From Acuticoccus sp. MNP-M23 (GTDB taxonomy: Bacteria > Pseudomonadota > Alphaproteobacteria > Rhizobiales > Amorphaceae), in contig NZ_CP133480.1 of NCBI RefSeq assembly GCF_031195445.1, positions 4,146,501-4,210,500 of the forward strand: a stretch of DNA of 64,000 nucleotides, written 5' to 3'. This document shows positions 47,560-56,471 of the stretch, piece by piece. The translations under genes and the position numbers were made by a program. Within the stretch, counting starts at the first letter, position 1; every line of letters begins with the position of its first letter. The notes under the pieces were generated by a model. The model worked only from the letters and a program-made list of their open reading frames with translations, was not told the DNA's origin and did not search any database.

Positions 47560-49090
47560 CGCTCGCCCTGACGTCATAGTCGGCCGGAAGGTCGATGGTG
47601 ACGGTCATGCCGTTGTCGCGCGTGAACGTCATCTCACCGTCCAGATTCTCCACGAACCCGGTGACGATCTTCATCCCCGAGCCGGCGATGGCGGTGCCGC
47701 CGCCGGGCCGCGCCGCCACGGCGCCATCGTCGGACACCACGATCCTCACGCCGTCGCCAAGGACGCTGTAGCTGATCGTGATCGTGCCCGCCGCGTCGTT
47801 CGGAAACGCGTGCTCGATGGCGTTGATGATCAGCTCGTTGAGGATCAGCCCCACCGAGATCGCGCCCTCCAGCCTGATCTGGTGCGGATCCACCGATGAC
47901 GACAGCTTGATCTTGCGGCGCACGAGGTCGTTGCCGAGGGAAAGGTTGCCCAGGAGTCGCGGCAGGAACTCGTCCATCCGCACCTGCGACAGCTTGTCGG
48001 AGGAGACCAGAAGCTGGTGGACGAGGCCCATCGCGGCCACCCGCTCCTCCACCAGCTTCATGCTACGGGTTAACGCCGGGTCGTTCATCTGCCGGGCTTC
48101 CATCCGCAGGATCGCGTTCACCTGCTGAAGGTTGTTCTTCACCCGGTGGTACACCTCGCGCAGCAAGAGCTCCTTCTCCGCATTGGCGAACTCAAGTTTG
48201 TCCATCGTCTCGTAGAGGTTGTTCATCACGCCGAACAGCTCCTGCTGGGCGCGGTTCTCCCGGGCGGCGTTGCGCAGGACCGTGGCGCCGATGAGCGCAA
48301 TCATGGTGATGGCGATGACGCTGAGGCGGAAGTTGCTGTCGGACACGCCGGTGCGCGTCACCGTCAGGCCGACGAGGCAGATGATCAGCGGGCCGAGGAT
48401 GACGATGGGGAGCACGCGGCGCGCCCCTGCCGACCCAATGCCGCCCTGCAGCAGGACCCTCGCCCAGCTCGCATCGGGCTTCGACAGGAGGATCGCCACG
48501 AACAGCGCCGTGAAGCCGAGCGCGGTGTGCAGCGCCATCGCGGTGAACAGGAACATCGCGTAGAGCGACTGGGTGTTGAACATGTAGCCGACCACCGCGA
48601 CGGCCGCCATCGCAAGCCCGGCGGTGGCCGCCACCTCGAACGCCGTGCGCTTGAACAGCGCCGGCCGCGCCAGCGCTGCGATGCAGTAGGACGCCAGAAC
48701 GAGGCCCACGGTGGTGCCGAATGCCATCTTGTCGCCCGGCGACAGGCCCGGCAGCAGCGCAGCATCCAGCCCCACCTCGAAGCCGGCAAAGTTGTAGAGC
48801 GCCTCCACCACGCCGATCAGCGTTGCCACCGCGGCGGCCACCAGCATCAGCGGCGCACGGCCGGACAGCAGCGCGCCGGCAAGCAGTGCGAGACAGAAGG
48901 CGGTGGACGGCACCATCGCTACATAGCCGGGTGCAATGCGCACCAGAAGGTCCGAGCCCGCCAGCCACCCCAGAAGCGTGAACACCGAGAAGGCCGCAGT
49001 GAAGATGCAGCCTGCTCTCATCAGCCAGACACGGGGAAGATCGAATCTATCGAGGCTCGAAGCCTCGTCGTATGTCACTACATTACGCAC
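47552..49090 (-). CDS. Membrane histidine kinase, HisKA_2 type
   Basis: This 512-residue kinase has about eight hydrophobic spans in its first ~270 residues (from MRAGCIFTAAFSVFTLLGWLAG onward) and no recognised extracytoplasmic sensor. A coiled-coil linker and a HisKA_2 box, YHRVKNNLQQVNAILRMEARQ, with acceptor His near residue 325, come next. The ATPase domain includes the N-box NELIINAIEHAF and GIRIVVSDDG-like G1. The GTG start at 49090 has GAGGGAG 9 bases upstream. Such kinases often signal to general stress or light responses, but no phyR/ecfG is nearby. It is coupled to the receiver gene. Confidence 0.9.
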   Translation of the reverse strand: MRNVVTYDEASSLDRFDLPRVWLMRAGCIFTAAFSVFTLLGWLAGSDLLVRIAPGYVAMVPSTAFCLALLAGALLSGRAPLMLVAAAVATLIGVVEALYNFAGFEVGLDAALLPGLSPGDKMAFGTTVGLVLASYCIAALARPALFKRTAFEVAATAGLAMAAVAVVGYMFNTQSLYAMFLFTAMALHTALGFTALFVAILLSKPDASWARVLLQGGIGSAGARRVLPIVILGPLIICLVGLTVTRTGVSDSNFRLSVIAITMIALIGATVLRNAARENRAQQELFGVMNNLYETMDKLEFANAEKELLLREVYHRVKNNLQQVNAILRMEARQMNDPALTRSMKLVEERVAAMGLVHQLLVSSDKLSQVRMDEFLPRLLGNLSLGNDLVRRKIKLSSSVDPHQIRLEGAISVGLILNELIINAIEHAFPNDAAGTITISYSVLGDGVRIVVSDDGAVAARPGGGTAIAGSGMKIVTGFVENLDGEMTFTRDNGMTVTIDLPADYDVRASDG

Positions 49091-49274
49091 AAAATGGCTC
49101 CCTCAAGTTAAGGAGGTAGCCATCGGTGACAAAAAATTACAAGGTGTAATTGCATTCGCCGGCGACAAATCGTGCGTGATCTAATCGATCAAGCGCTATA
49201 ATTCCGGAAGCGCGACGGCAGGTCGCACCGCCTGCGCGCCGCGGACCGAAAGCGCGGCCCGCGGCGGCTGAAAC
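49091..49274. other. Intergenic spacer between ABC-2 permease end and kinase start
   Basis: This 184-base stretch holds the leftward kinase promoter. On the plus strand AAGGAGGT (49110-49117) is followed 8 bases later by GTG 49126, opening a 7-codon frame (to TAA 49147-49149). This looks like a perfect ribosome site for a tiny peptide but may be chance. No terminator is evident. Confidence 0.35.
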
Positions 49275-50036
49275 CTAGTCGCGCAGCCGGTATCCGGTGC
49301 GGAACATCCACCAGATGATCGACAGGCAGATGGCCGTGAACAGCGCGATCATGGCCGCGGAGAGCGCAAGGTTGACGTCCGCCTCGCCAAAGAAGGACCA
49401 GCGAAACGTTGAGATGAGGTACACCACCGGGTTGAAAAGCGTCACCTTCTGCCAGAGCGGCGGCAGCATCGAAATCGAGTAGAAACTCCCCCCCAGAAAC
49501 ACCAGCGGCGTAATGATCAGGAGCGGCACAAGCTGAAGTTGCTCGAAGTTTTTTGCCCAGATGCCGATGATGAACCCGAACAGCGCAAACACGATGCAGG
49601 TGACCACCAGGATCACGACCATGAGCACCGGATGGGCGATATGAAGGTCGACGAAGAAAGTCGATGTGCCGAGAATGACGAGGCCGATCACGAGTGATTT
49701 GGTCGCCGCCGCGCCGACGAAGCCGATCACGATTTCCAGAAAGGAAACCGGCGCCGAGAGCAGCTCATAGACCGAGCCGACAAATTTCGGGAAAAATATC
49801 CCGAATGCCGCGTTGGTGACGGCCTGCGTCAGGATTGTCAGCATGATGAGACCGGGCACGATGAATGCGGCATAATCGACGCCCTCCACCATCTGGATGC
49901 GCGAGCCGATGGCTGTGCCGAATACGACAAAATAAAGCGAAGTGGTGATCACGGGCGAAATCAGCGACTGGCCGACAGTGCGGATCGCTCGCATCATCTC
50001 GTGCTGGTAGATGGCCCAGACGGCGCGCGCGTTCAT
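49275..50036 (-). CDS. ABC-2 type transporter permease
   Basis: This 253-residue inner-membrane permease of an export ABC system starts [47 protein letters not shown]. Six hydrophobic spans and the conserved LLSAPVSFLEIVIGFVGAA and NPVVYLISTFRW segments are visible. It resembles the Nod-J/drug or polysaccharide-export group. ATG 50036 overlaps the ATPase stop (ATGA). The substrate is unknown. Confidence 0.92.
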   Translation of the reverse strand: MNARAVWAIYQHEMMRAIRTVGQSLISPVITTSLYFVVFGTAIGSRIQMVEGVDYAAFIVPGLIMLTILTQAVTNAAFGIFFPKFVGSVYELLSAPVSFLEIVIGFVGAAATKSLVIGLVILGTSTFFVDLHIAHPVLMVVILVVTCIVFALFGFIIGIWAKNFEQLQLVPLLIITPLVFLGGSFYSISMLPPLWQKVTLFNPVVYLISTFRWSFFGEADVNLALSAAMIALFTAICLSIIWWMFRTGYRLRD

Positions 50037-50980
50037 TGTGCGTCTCCCTTCGCGTGATCGTCTCCGTTGTGAACCAGCTCCACGAAAATCTCCTCCAGCG
50101 AACGCTGGTGCGTGTCGATGTCGGCAACGCCGAGGCCTGCAGCCTGCATGTCCGACAGGAGCGTGCCGATGGCCGTATCCGACGCCGCGTAGGTGTACTC
50201 CAGCGCCTGCCCGTCCTGGGCGAGGGTGAGGCCGTACTGGTCTAGGCTTGCCGGCACCTCTGCGATGCTCTCGGTCAGGTGAAGACGCATCTGGCGGCGC
50301 CCCAGCCGCTGCATCAGCGCAGCCTTCTCTTCCACCAGCAGGATGCGGCCGCCGGAAATGACGCCGACCCTGTCGGCAATGGCTTCGGCTTCCTCGATGT
50401 AGTGCGTGGTGAGGATGGTGGTGACACCCTCCTCCTTCAGCCGGCCGACGATGGCCCACATGTCCTTGCGCAGCTCCACGTCCACGCCCGCGGTGGGCTC
50501 GTCGAGAAACAGGATCTTCGGTTCGTGCGACAGTGCCTTGGCAATGAGGCAGCGGCGCTTCATGCCGCCCGACAGTTCCTTGGTGCTGGCGTCGCGCTTG
50601 TCCCAGAGGGAAAGCATGCGCAACAGCCTTTCGATGTGCGCCGGGTCTTTTTTGAGGCCGAACAGGCCGCGTGAGAACCGGACCGTGTCCATCACCTTCT
50701 CGAACGGCTCCAGCACGATTTCCTGCGGGACGAGCCCGATCATCCGGCGGGCCTCGCGATAGTCGTTCACGATGTCGTGCCCGGCGACGCTCACCGTTCC
50801 GCCGGTGGGACGGACGAGGCCGCAGATGATGGAGATCAGCGTTGTCTTGCCAGCGCCGTTGGGGCCCAGAAGGGCCAGAATTTCGCCTTTTTCAATGTCG
50901 AGCGTCACGTCGTCGAGTGCCGTATGGCCTGAAGCGTAGGTCTTGCTGAGACCTGCCACCCTCAAAATCGTCTCTCGCAT
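50033..50980 (-). CDS. ABC transporter ATP-binding protein
   Basis: This 315-residue ATPase has Walker [20 protein letters not shown]-loop [13 protein letters not shown], signature LSGGMKRR, Walker [13 protein letters not shown] and H-loop [10 protein letters not shown] ~70-residue C-terminal extension (after [13 protein letters not shown]) resembles the regulatory tail of daunorubicin/Nod-type ABC ATPases. ATG 50980 ([15 protein letters not shown]) is the family start; a longer frame to 51187 crosses the msrA promoter. It forms an exporter with the coupled permease. Confidence 0.93.
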   Translation of the reverse strand: MRETILRVAGLSKTYASGHTALDDVTLDIEKGEILALLGPNGAGKTTLISIICGLVRPTGGTVSVAGHDIVNDYREARRMIGLVPQEIVLEPFEKVMDTVRFSRGLFGLKKDPAHIERLLRMLSLWDKRDASTKELSGGMKRRCLIAKALSHEPKILFLDEPTAGVDVELRKDMWAIVGRLKEEGVTTILTTHYIEEAEAIADRVGVISGGRILLVEEKAALMQRLGRRQMRLHLTESIAEVPASLDQYGLTLAQDGQALEYTYAASDTAIGTLLSDMQAAGLGVADIDTHQRSLEEIFVELVHNGDDHAKGDAQ

Positions 50981-51128
50981 ATTGCTCCGTCCGGGTCGGT
51001 TTGGCCGCGGCTTTACCACATATCCCGCGCGGATGGACGACCCGCGCCGGGATCCTGAAATGTTCGTGATCGGCTTTTGCAGGCCGCTGGCCGTTCCTAC
51101 ATGGAGCTCAAATGGCTGGAGTATTCCC

Positions 51129-51734
51129 ATGATCGATCGCGTCCGCATTGCCGCGACCGCAACTGCCCTCGTGCTGGGGTTCAGCACAGGCTACGCCAGC
51201 GCGGCAGAGCCCAAGACCGCGGTTTTTGCCGGCGGCTGCTTCTGGTGCGTCGAGGCTGACTTCGACAAGGTGGACGGCGTCCTGTCCACCGTCTCCGGGT
51301 TCGCCGGCGGCGCGCTGGAGAACCCGTCCTACAAGGACGTGACCTACGGCGACACCGGCCACTACGAGGTCGTCGAGATCTCCTACGATCCCGACAAGGT
51401 GACCTACCGCACCCTGGTGGATTATCTCCTGCGCCACATCGACCCGACGGACGATGGCGGCCAGTTCTGCGACCGTGGCGACAGCTACAGGACCGCAATT
51501 TTTGCCGGGGACGCGGACGAGCGCGCCGCGGCGGAAGCCGCAGTTGCCGACGCCAACGCGGCACTGGACGGCGCGGTCGTGACGCCCGTTCTGGACGCTG
51601 CGCCGTTTTATCCGGCGGAAGACTACCATCAGGATTATTACAGCAAGAACCCGCTGCGGTATCGCTACTACCGCTACTCCTGCGGCCGGGATGCGCGGAT
51701 CGACGAAGTCTGGCGCGACGCCAAAGGTTCCTGA
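51129..51734 (+). CDS. msrA: Peptide methionine sulfoxide reductase MsrA, exported
   Basis: This 201-residue enzyme reduces methionine-(S)-sulfoxide in proteins. The catalytic [11 protein letters not shown] (first Cys near residue 36) and YHQDYY near the end are canonical. A signal peptide ([28 protein letters not shown], cleaved near residue 25) indicates a periplasmic form, unlike the cytoplasmic MsrA of E. coli. A resolving Cys is likely in the QFCDRGDSY or YSCGRD segment. It diverges from the ABC ATPase gene with a ~150-base spacer. Confidence 0.93.
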   Translation: MIDRVRIAATATALVLGFSTGYASAAEPKTAVFAGGCFWCVEADFDKVDGVLSTVSGFAGGALENPSYKDVTYGDTGHYEVVEISYDPDKVTYRTLVDYLLRHIDPTDDGGQFCDRGDSYRTAIFAGDADERAAAEAAVADANAALDGAVVTPVLDAAPFYPAEDYHQDYYSKNPLRYRYYRYSCGRDARIDEVWRDAKGS

Positions 51735-51778
51735 CCCGTTGGCGTTCGGCAGGCACGGCGCTCGCTGAACGCCGGCGC
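51735..51778. other. Inverted repeat just after msrA
   Basis: GGCGTTC (51741-51747) and GAACGCC (51767-51773) form 7-base arms around a 19-base loop. There is no T-run. Together with the hairpin repeat that follows it makes a structured msrA 3' end. Confidence 0.45.
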
Positions 51779-51835
51779 ACCGGGTGCCGGGGGCACTACC
51801 GGGTGCCGGCGGCACTACCCGGTGCCGGCGGCACG
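51779..51835. repeat. Three tandem 19-bp units, each a small hairpin
   Basis: Three consecutive 19-base units begin at 51779, 51798 and 51817. Units 2 and 3 differ by two bases and unit 1 by one. Each contains GTGCC-N3-GGCAC, a 5-base-arm hairpin. The array lies between msrA and the oxidoreductase gene and outside any gene. It may be a transcript-stabilising or terminating structure or replication-slippage product. Confidence 0.75.
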
Positions 51836-51931
51836 CAAGCAGTGCAGGAATTTTCCGGTGCGGCGCTTTTGCGCCAACGTTCGTCGTCCGTCTGGCATAG
51901 TGGCAACGCACGCCAGAGGAGACCTGCCGCG

Positions 51932-52939
51932 ATGACCGACCATTTTGCCGCTTCGGGGCAGTCCCCCGCCAAGGTGGCCATCGTCGGCGCGGCACATGTG
52001 CACACCGGCAATTTTGTCCGCACGCTGGCAGCCTTGCAGACCGAGGGCGCTGCCGAGGTGGTCGCCGTTTACGACCATGATGCCGCGCGCGCGCAAAAAG
52101 CCGCCGACGCGCTTGGCACGACGGCCACCACGGACCTTGAGGTTGTCCTTCGCAGCGCGGCGCGGGCGGCCATTGTCGGCGCCGAAACCAACCGGCACAT
52201 GAGCCTGGTGCCGGCGCTGGTGGAGGCCGGCATTGGCGTGTTCGTCGAAAAGCCGCTTGCGGCCGCGACTGCCGACGCAAAGGCGCTGGCGGCCACCATC
52301 GACGCGGCCGGCGTGCCTTTCCACACCGGACATTTCTATCGGCAGGTCCCGGCAATCCGCGCCATCAAGGCAGCGCTCGATTCCGGCGCGCTGGGCGACC
52401 TGCGCGCCCTCACCTTCCATGTGTCCCACGACGGGCTCGCGCGAGACATCTTCCACGGTTTCGAATGGTTGAAAACGCCGGAAAAAGCTGGCGTTCTGGC
52501 GTTCGGCGATCTCGGCCTCCACGCCATCGACCTCGCCAACTGGCTTGCCGGCCCGCTGACTGTCGTCTCGGCCGAAATCGACGGGCCGGACCATTTCGGC
52601 ACCGGCCACCTGACCGGCGCGTCCGGAGCGCAGATCAAGATTGTGGCAGGCTGGGTTCCGGCTGATCCGCCTTACATCCTCCACGCACAAGGCACCAAGG
52701 GCGCCGCAACCGTTCTGGACGACCAGGCCTTTTTCGAACGGGACGGCATCCGCACTGCAATCGAGCACACCCGCAAGCCCACGGCGGGGGATGGCCCGGC
52801 CACGCTTGTTGCAGCGTTGCGCGGCCAGCCGGCGGAGCTTGTGACCACCGCCGAAGCGGTCTCGAGCATCACCGTCATGAACGCGCTTTATGCCGCGGCC
52901 GGCCGGCCCATTTCGCCGTTCGGCGCAACGCCGCAATGA
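51932..52939 (+). CDS. Gfo/Idh/MocA-family oxidoreductase
   Basis: This 335-residue NAD(P)-dependent dehydrogenase has a Rossmann start KVAIVGAAHVHTGNFVRTL (a GxxxxH variant), EKPLAAATADAKAL (the conserved Lys-Pro), HTGHFYRQ and GDLGLHAIDLANWL. Members oxidise or isomerise sugars and inositols; the substrate here is not clear and no sugar operon is adjacent. ATG 51932 follows GAGGAG 11 bases away; the open frame to 51803 has no family resemblance. Confidence 0.9.
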   Translation: MTDHFAASGQSPAKVAIVGAAHVHTGNFVRTLAALQTEGAAEVVAVYDHDAARAQKAADALGTTATTDLEVVLRSAARAAIVGAETNRHMSLVPALVEAGIGVFVEKPLAAATADAKALAATIDAAGVPFHTGHFYRQVPAIRAIKAALDSGALGDLRALTFHVSHDGLARDIFHGFEWLKTPEKAGVLAFGDLGLHAIDLANWLAGPLTVVSAEIDGPDHFGTGHLTGASGAQIKIVAGWVPADPPYILHAQGTKGAATVLDDQAFFERDGIRTAIEHTRKPTAGDGPATLVAALRGQPAELVTTAEAVSSITVMNALYAAAGRPISPFGATPQ

Positions 52940-52976
52940 GTGACGCACGCCAGGAAGATCTGCTAGAGCGCAAGGC

Positions 52977-54143
52977 GTGACCCAGACACCAGAGCCGACC
53001 GGCGGGCGCCTCGCCGAAAACATTGCAATGTTCGCCCGCGTCCTGCGCGATTCCGGCCTCCCGGTCGGTCCCGCCCATGCGGTGGACGCCGTGCGCGCCG
53101 TGGAGGCTGCCGGCGTCGGCTCGCGCGACGACGTCTATGCGGCGCTTCGCTGCGTCTTCGTCCACAAGCGCGATCAGCTCGCCGTCTTCGATGCCGCGTT
53201 CGACGCCTATTTCCGCGGCCGCAACCTCCTCGACAAGATGATGGAGCTGCTCTCGCCCGTCGCCGACGAGCGTGCGCCGGACCAGAAGCCCCGTGCAGCC
53301 GCCGCCCGCGTGTCCCAGGCGCTGCAGACGCCCAAGCGCGCCGATGACCGGCAAGAACCCACCGAAGTCACCATGGATGCGCGGCTCACCTCGTCCGCCC
53401 GCGAAGTACTGCGCACGAAGGACTTTGCGCAGATGACGGCGCTGGAACTGGCGGAGGCCCGCCGCGCGCTGCTGGCCCTCACCTTCGCGCAGGACCGCAC
53501 GCCCCAGCGCCGGCGTGTTTCGGCCCCCCGCGGAAAATTCGACGCGCGCCGCTCGATGCGCAGCGCCATGCGCACCGGTGGCGAGCTGATTTCGCCAAAG
53601 CGCACCGCCCGCGCCATCAAGCCGCCGCCCATTGTCGCGCTGTGCGACATTTCAGGCTCGATGACCGACTATTCGCGCATCATGCTGCACTTCCTTCATG
53701 CGCTCGGCGAGCGGCGGCGCGTGACCACCTTCCTGTTCGGCACCCGGCTCACCAACGTCACCCGCGCGCTCGACCGGCGCGACCCCGACGAGGCGCTGGA
53801 GCGCGTCTCCGCTCAGGTGGCCGACTGGTCCGGCGGAACCCGGATCGGTCCATCTCTGGCTGCTTTCAACAAGGACTGGTCGCGCCGTGTCCTGTCGGGC
53901 AACCCGATCGTGCTTCTGGTGACGGACGGGCTGGAGCGTGAGGCCGACCCCTCCATCCTCGCGCGCGAGGCGGACCGGCTGAACCGTTCCTGTCGCAGCC
54001 TCCTGTTTCTCAACCCGCTCCTGCGGTTCGACGGGTTCGAAGCGCGTGCCAGCGGCATTCGCGCGCTTCTGCCGCATGTGACGGCAATGAAGCCGATCCA
54101 CTCGGTGGAAAGCGTTGCCGACCTGGTTGCTGCGCTCCGCTAG
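52977..54143 (+). CDS. CoxE-like von Willebrand factor A domain protein
   Basis: This 388-residue cytoplasmic protein resembles CoxE of the CoxD/CoxE pair that assembles the Mo-Cu site of carbon monoxide dehydrogenase; relatives partner MoxR-type AAA ATPases for other metalloenzymes. The N-terminal helical part includes GLPVGPAHAVDAV. The VWA domain begins VALCDISGSMTDYSRIMLHFLHAL (MIDAS DxSxS), then TFLFGTRLTNVTRAL, GGTRIGPSLAAFN and LLVTDGLEREAD. No MoxR/CoxD gene lies next to it, so the chaperone partner is unseen. Start is GTG 52977. Confidence 0.88.
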   Translation: MTQTPEPTGGRLAENIAMFARVLRDSGLPVGPAHAVDAVRAVEAAGVGSRDDVYAALRCVFVHKRDQLAVFDAAFDAYFRGRNLLDKMMELLSPVADERAPDQKPRAAAARVSQALQTPKRADDRQEPTEVTMDARLTSSAREVLRTKDFAQMTALELAEARRALLALTFAQDRTPQRRRVSAPRGKFDARRSMRSAMRTGGELISPKRTARAIKPPPIVALCDISGSMTDYSRIMLHFLHALGERRRVTTFLFGTRLTNVTRALDRRDPDEALERVSAQVADWSGGTRIGPSLAAFNKDWSRRVLSGNPIVLLVTDGLEREADPSILAREADRLNRSCRSLLFLNPLLRFDGFEARASGIRALLPHVTAMKPIHSVESVADLVAALR

Positions 54144-54273
54144 AGGCCTGGGGCCGCCACGGGACCGGCCTCCCGCCCCGCTGGCAGGACTTGCCTGACG
54201 GCAGGGAAACCTTTCTTAGCCGCACAATCCATGCCACAACGCCGCACGTTATCCAAAAACGAAGGCATTGTTC

Positions 54274-56352
54274 ATGCGGCCCACTGTTTTTGCTTCAGCT
54301 TTAATGATCGCCAGCGGCGGTGTTTTGCCGGCTCTTGCGCAGGATGCGGCACCGTCCGCCCTGATGGATCCGGCCAGCGCGGTCGAGGCCTTCCTCACGG
54401 ACACAGCACTCCTGGGCGCCGAAAGCGCGACCGTCGAGAGCGTGACCACGGATGGCGATACAATCATTGCCAACGGCGTCAGCATGCGCTGGCATGCAGA
54501 GTTCCAGACGCCAGGCAGCGATGCAGAGGCAGACGCCACCGCAAACCTCGACACCGTGCGCATCACCGGTCTCGAGCAGACCGACGACGGGTACAGGGCG
54601 TCGGCAATCGTTCTGCCGAACGCAGAGATCACCATCATTGGCAAAGACAATGGTGAAGAGAAATTCAACTACAGCACCAAGCTGGTCAACTACGCGCTGG
54701 ATGACGTGACGTGGACCCAGTTCCCGCAGATCAGCAACGACCCGACCAAACCCGTCTCGCGCTTCGCACCGCTTCTCGACTGGTCGGTCGACATGTCCTT
54801 TGCGCAGAACAAGGTCGAGCGGGTCGATTCGGTCGTCTCCACCGACGGGGATACCCAGAACAGCAGCTACGGCCCCTTGACCATGGGGCAATATGCCAAC
54901 GGCAAGATTGCCGACGTCGTGTACCCCGCCTTTAGCATCGATCAGCAGACCGAAGTTCCGGTGACCGTCGACGAGCGAACCGGGCCGGCACCAGCGCCTG
55001 ATGCGGACGCCACGTTTGAGACCAAGAACGTCAACCTCCATGCCGAATATGGCGAAGTCACCGCAACGGGGATCGACGTTCGCCCCTACATCCAGCTTCT
55101 GACCGGCAACGGCGACCTGTCCGGTCCCAGCCCCATGATCGAGACCTTCCGCATGGACGGTCTGTCGCTGACGTTCGACGATGACGAGATCGGCCGTTTC
55201 AGCATCGGCCCCATCGTGGGCAACGGCTTTACCGTCGATCCGTCGACAGGTCCGCTTCTTGAGCTCATCGATACACTGGTTTTGTCCATCAATTCCGGTG
55301 AGGAGATGAACCCGATGACGCCGCTGATGCTGGCGTTCGACATCTACGGTGCGCTGGGTGTCGGCAGCTATACTGTCAGCGACATTGCGGTCGAGAGCCA
55401 GGACATCACCGGTGGCATCGCCGAGATCGCCGTCGAGGATCTGAACGCCGAGGGTCTGGGCCGCTTTGCCATCTCCGGCGGCAACATGACCGGCGAGGGG
55501 CGCTCCGGTGCGCTCGGAACGTTCGAGGTCTCGAACATCGTGTTCCCCGAGCGCGATGACTTCGTGGCCATGATGGTATCCCAGATGATGGGGATGCCCG
55601 ACATCCCGGCCACCCTCCAGGCGCTGCCGGCCCTTGGCGGCATGAAGGTTGCGGGGCTTCGTGTGGAGCTTCCGGGCGGCACCGGCGAAGAGTTCAATCT
55701 CGGCCAGTTCAATCTGGCGCTGTCCAGCTACATCGAGGGCATTCCGACGCAAATTGCCATCGCGCTCGACGGTCTTTCGATGCCCGCAAGCCAGATCGAC
55801 TTCATGCCCGCGCAGATGGTGCTGCGCTCCATCGGTGCGGACCCGGTGAAGGCCGACGGCACCGTGAGTCTACAGTGGAACGAGGACAGCCAGACCGTCT
55901 CCATGGATGACAAGATCGCCATTGAGGGTGTCGGCCGGTTCGACGCGGTTGCTTCCGTCAGCGGCATTCCCCGCGCGATCTTCGAGAACATCACGATGGC
56001 GCAGCAGGCCATCGCGACGGCGGCTGTGGGTGACATCAGGGTCCGCTACGACGACGAGGGGCTCGTTCCGGCGCTCGTCGGCATGTTCGCCCAGATGTCC
56101 GGCGCCTCCAGCGAAGACTTTGCGTCCGGCATTGCCGCACAGGTGGAGATGCAGGCCGGCATGATGGCTGGCGAAGAACTGGCGGCTTCCATCGGCAGTG
56201 CGCTCCGTGCCTTCCTGGCCAACCCCGAAAGCCTGACGATCACGGCCGATCCCGGCGCGCCGGTGCCGGTTGCCCAGCTTGTCGGTGCAGCCATGACGGC
56301 CCCGGCGCAGATCGCCACCATCCTCAAGCTGTCCATCACCGCCAACGACTGA
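54274..56352 (+). CDS. Large exported protein of unknown function
   Basis: I do not recognise this 692-residue protein. ATG 54274 follows GAAGG and starts MRPTVFASALMIASGGVLPALAQDA, a signal peptide cleaved near residue 23. The mature protein is acidic, with many Asp/Glu and short beta-like repeats (D-G-D/T-G-x motifs such as TDGDT, GLGRFAISGG, GVGRFDAVAS). It has no membrane span and no Cys of note. It could be a periplasmic or outer-membrane-associated assembly-type protein, but nothing proves that. It follows the VWA gene by 130 bases on the same strand and is followed by an alpha/beta hydrolase. Confidence 0.8.
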   Translation: MRPTVFASALMIASGGVLPALAQDAAPSALMDPASAVEAFLTDTALLGAESATVESVTTDGDTIIANGVSMRWHAEFQTPGSDAEADATANLDTVRITGLEQTDDGYRASAIVLPNAEITIIGKDNGEEKFNYSTKLVNYALDDVTWTQFPQISNDPTKPVSRFAPLLDWSVDMSFAQNKVERVDSVVSTDGDTQNSSYGPLTMGQYANGKIADVVYPAFSIDQQTEVPVTVDERTGPAPAPDADATFETKNVNLHAEYGEVTATGIDVRPYIQLLTGNGDLSGPSPMIETFRMDGLSLTFDDDEIGRFSIGPIVGNGFTVDPSTGPLLELIDTLVLSINSGEEMNPMTPLMLAFDIYGALGVGSYTVSDIAVESQDITGGIAEIAVEDLNAEGLGRFAISGGNMTGEGRSGALGTFEVSNIVFPERDDFVAMMVSQMMGMPDIPATLQALPALGGMKVAGLRVELPGGTGEEFNLGQFNLALSSYIEGIPTQIAIALDGLSMPASQIDFMPAQMVLRSIGADPVKADGTVSLQWNEDSQTVSMDDKIAIEGVGRFDAVASVSGIPRAIFENITMAQQAIATAAVGDIRVRYDDEGLVPALVGMFAQMSGASSEDFASGIAAQVEMQAGMMAGEELAASIGSALRAFLANPESLTITADPGAPVPVAQLVGAAMTAPAQIATILKLSITAND

Positions 56353-56471
56353 CGCGGCCCCGTCCCACGCTGCCGGGCGGCAGACTTTGCTGCCCGGTTC
56401 CGGCCCTTGCTGATACAAGGACCGGAACCCTCGTTGCGACGGCGTGTTTGATCACGACGTCCGGAGTTGCC

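Noticed and set aside
54144-54273. A GGCCG/CGGCC hairpin after the VWA gene as terminator
   Set aside because: Short arms, no T-run, and GC-rich hairpins occur often here.
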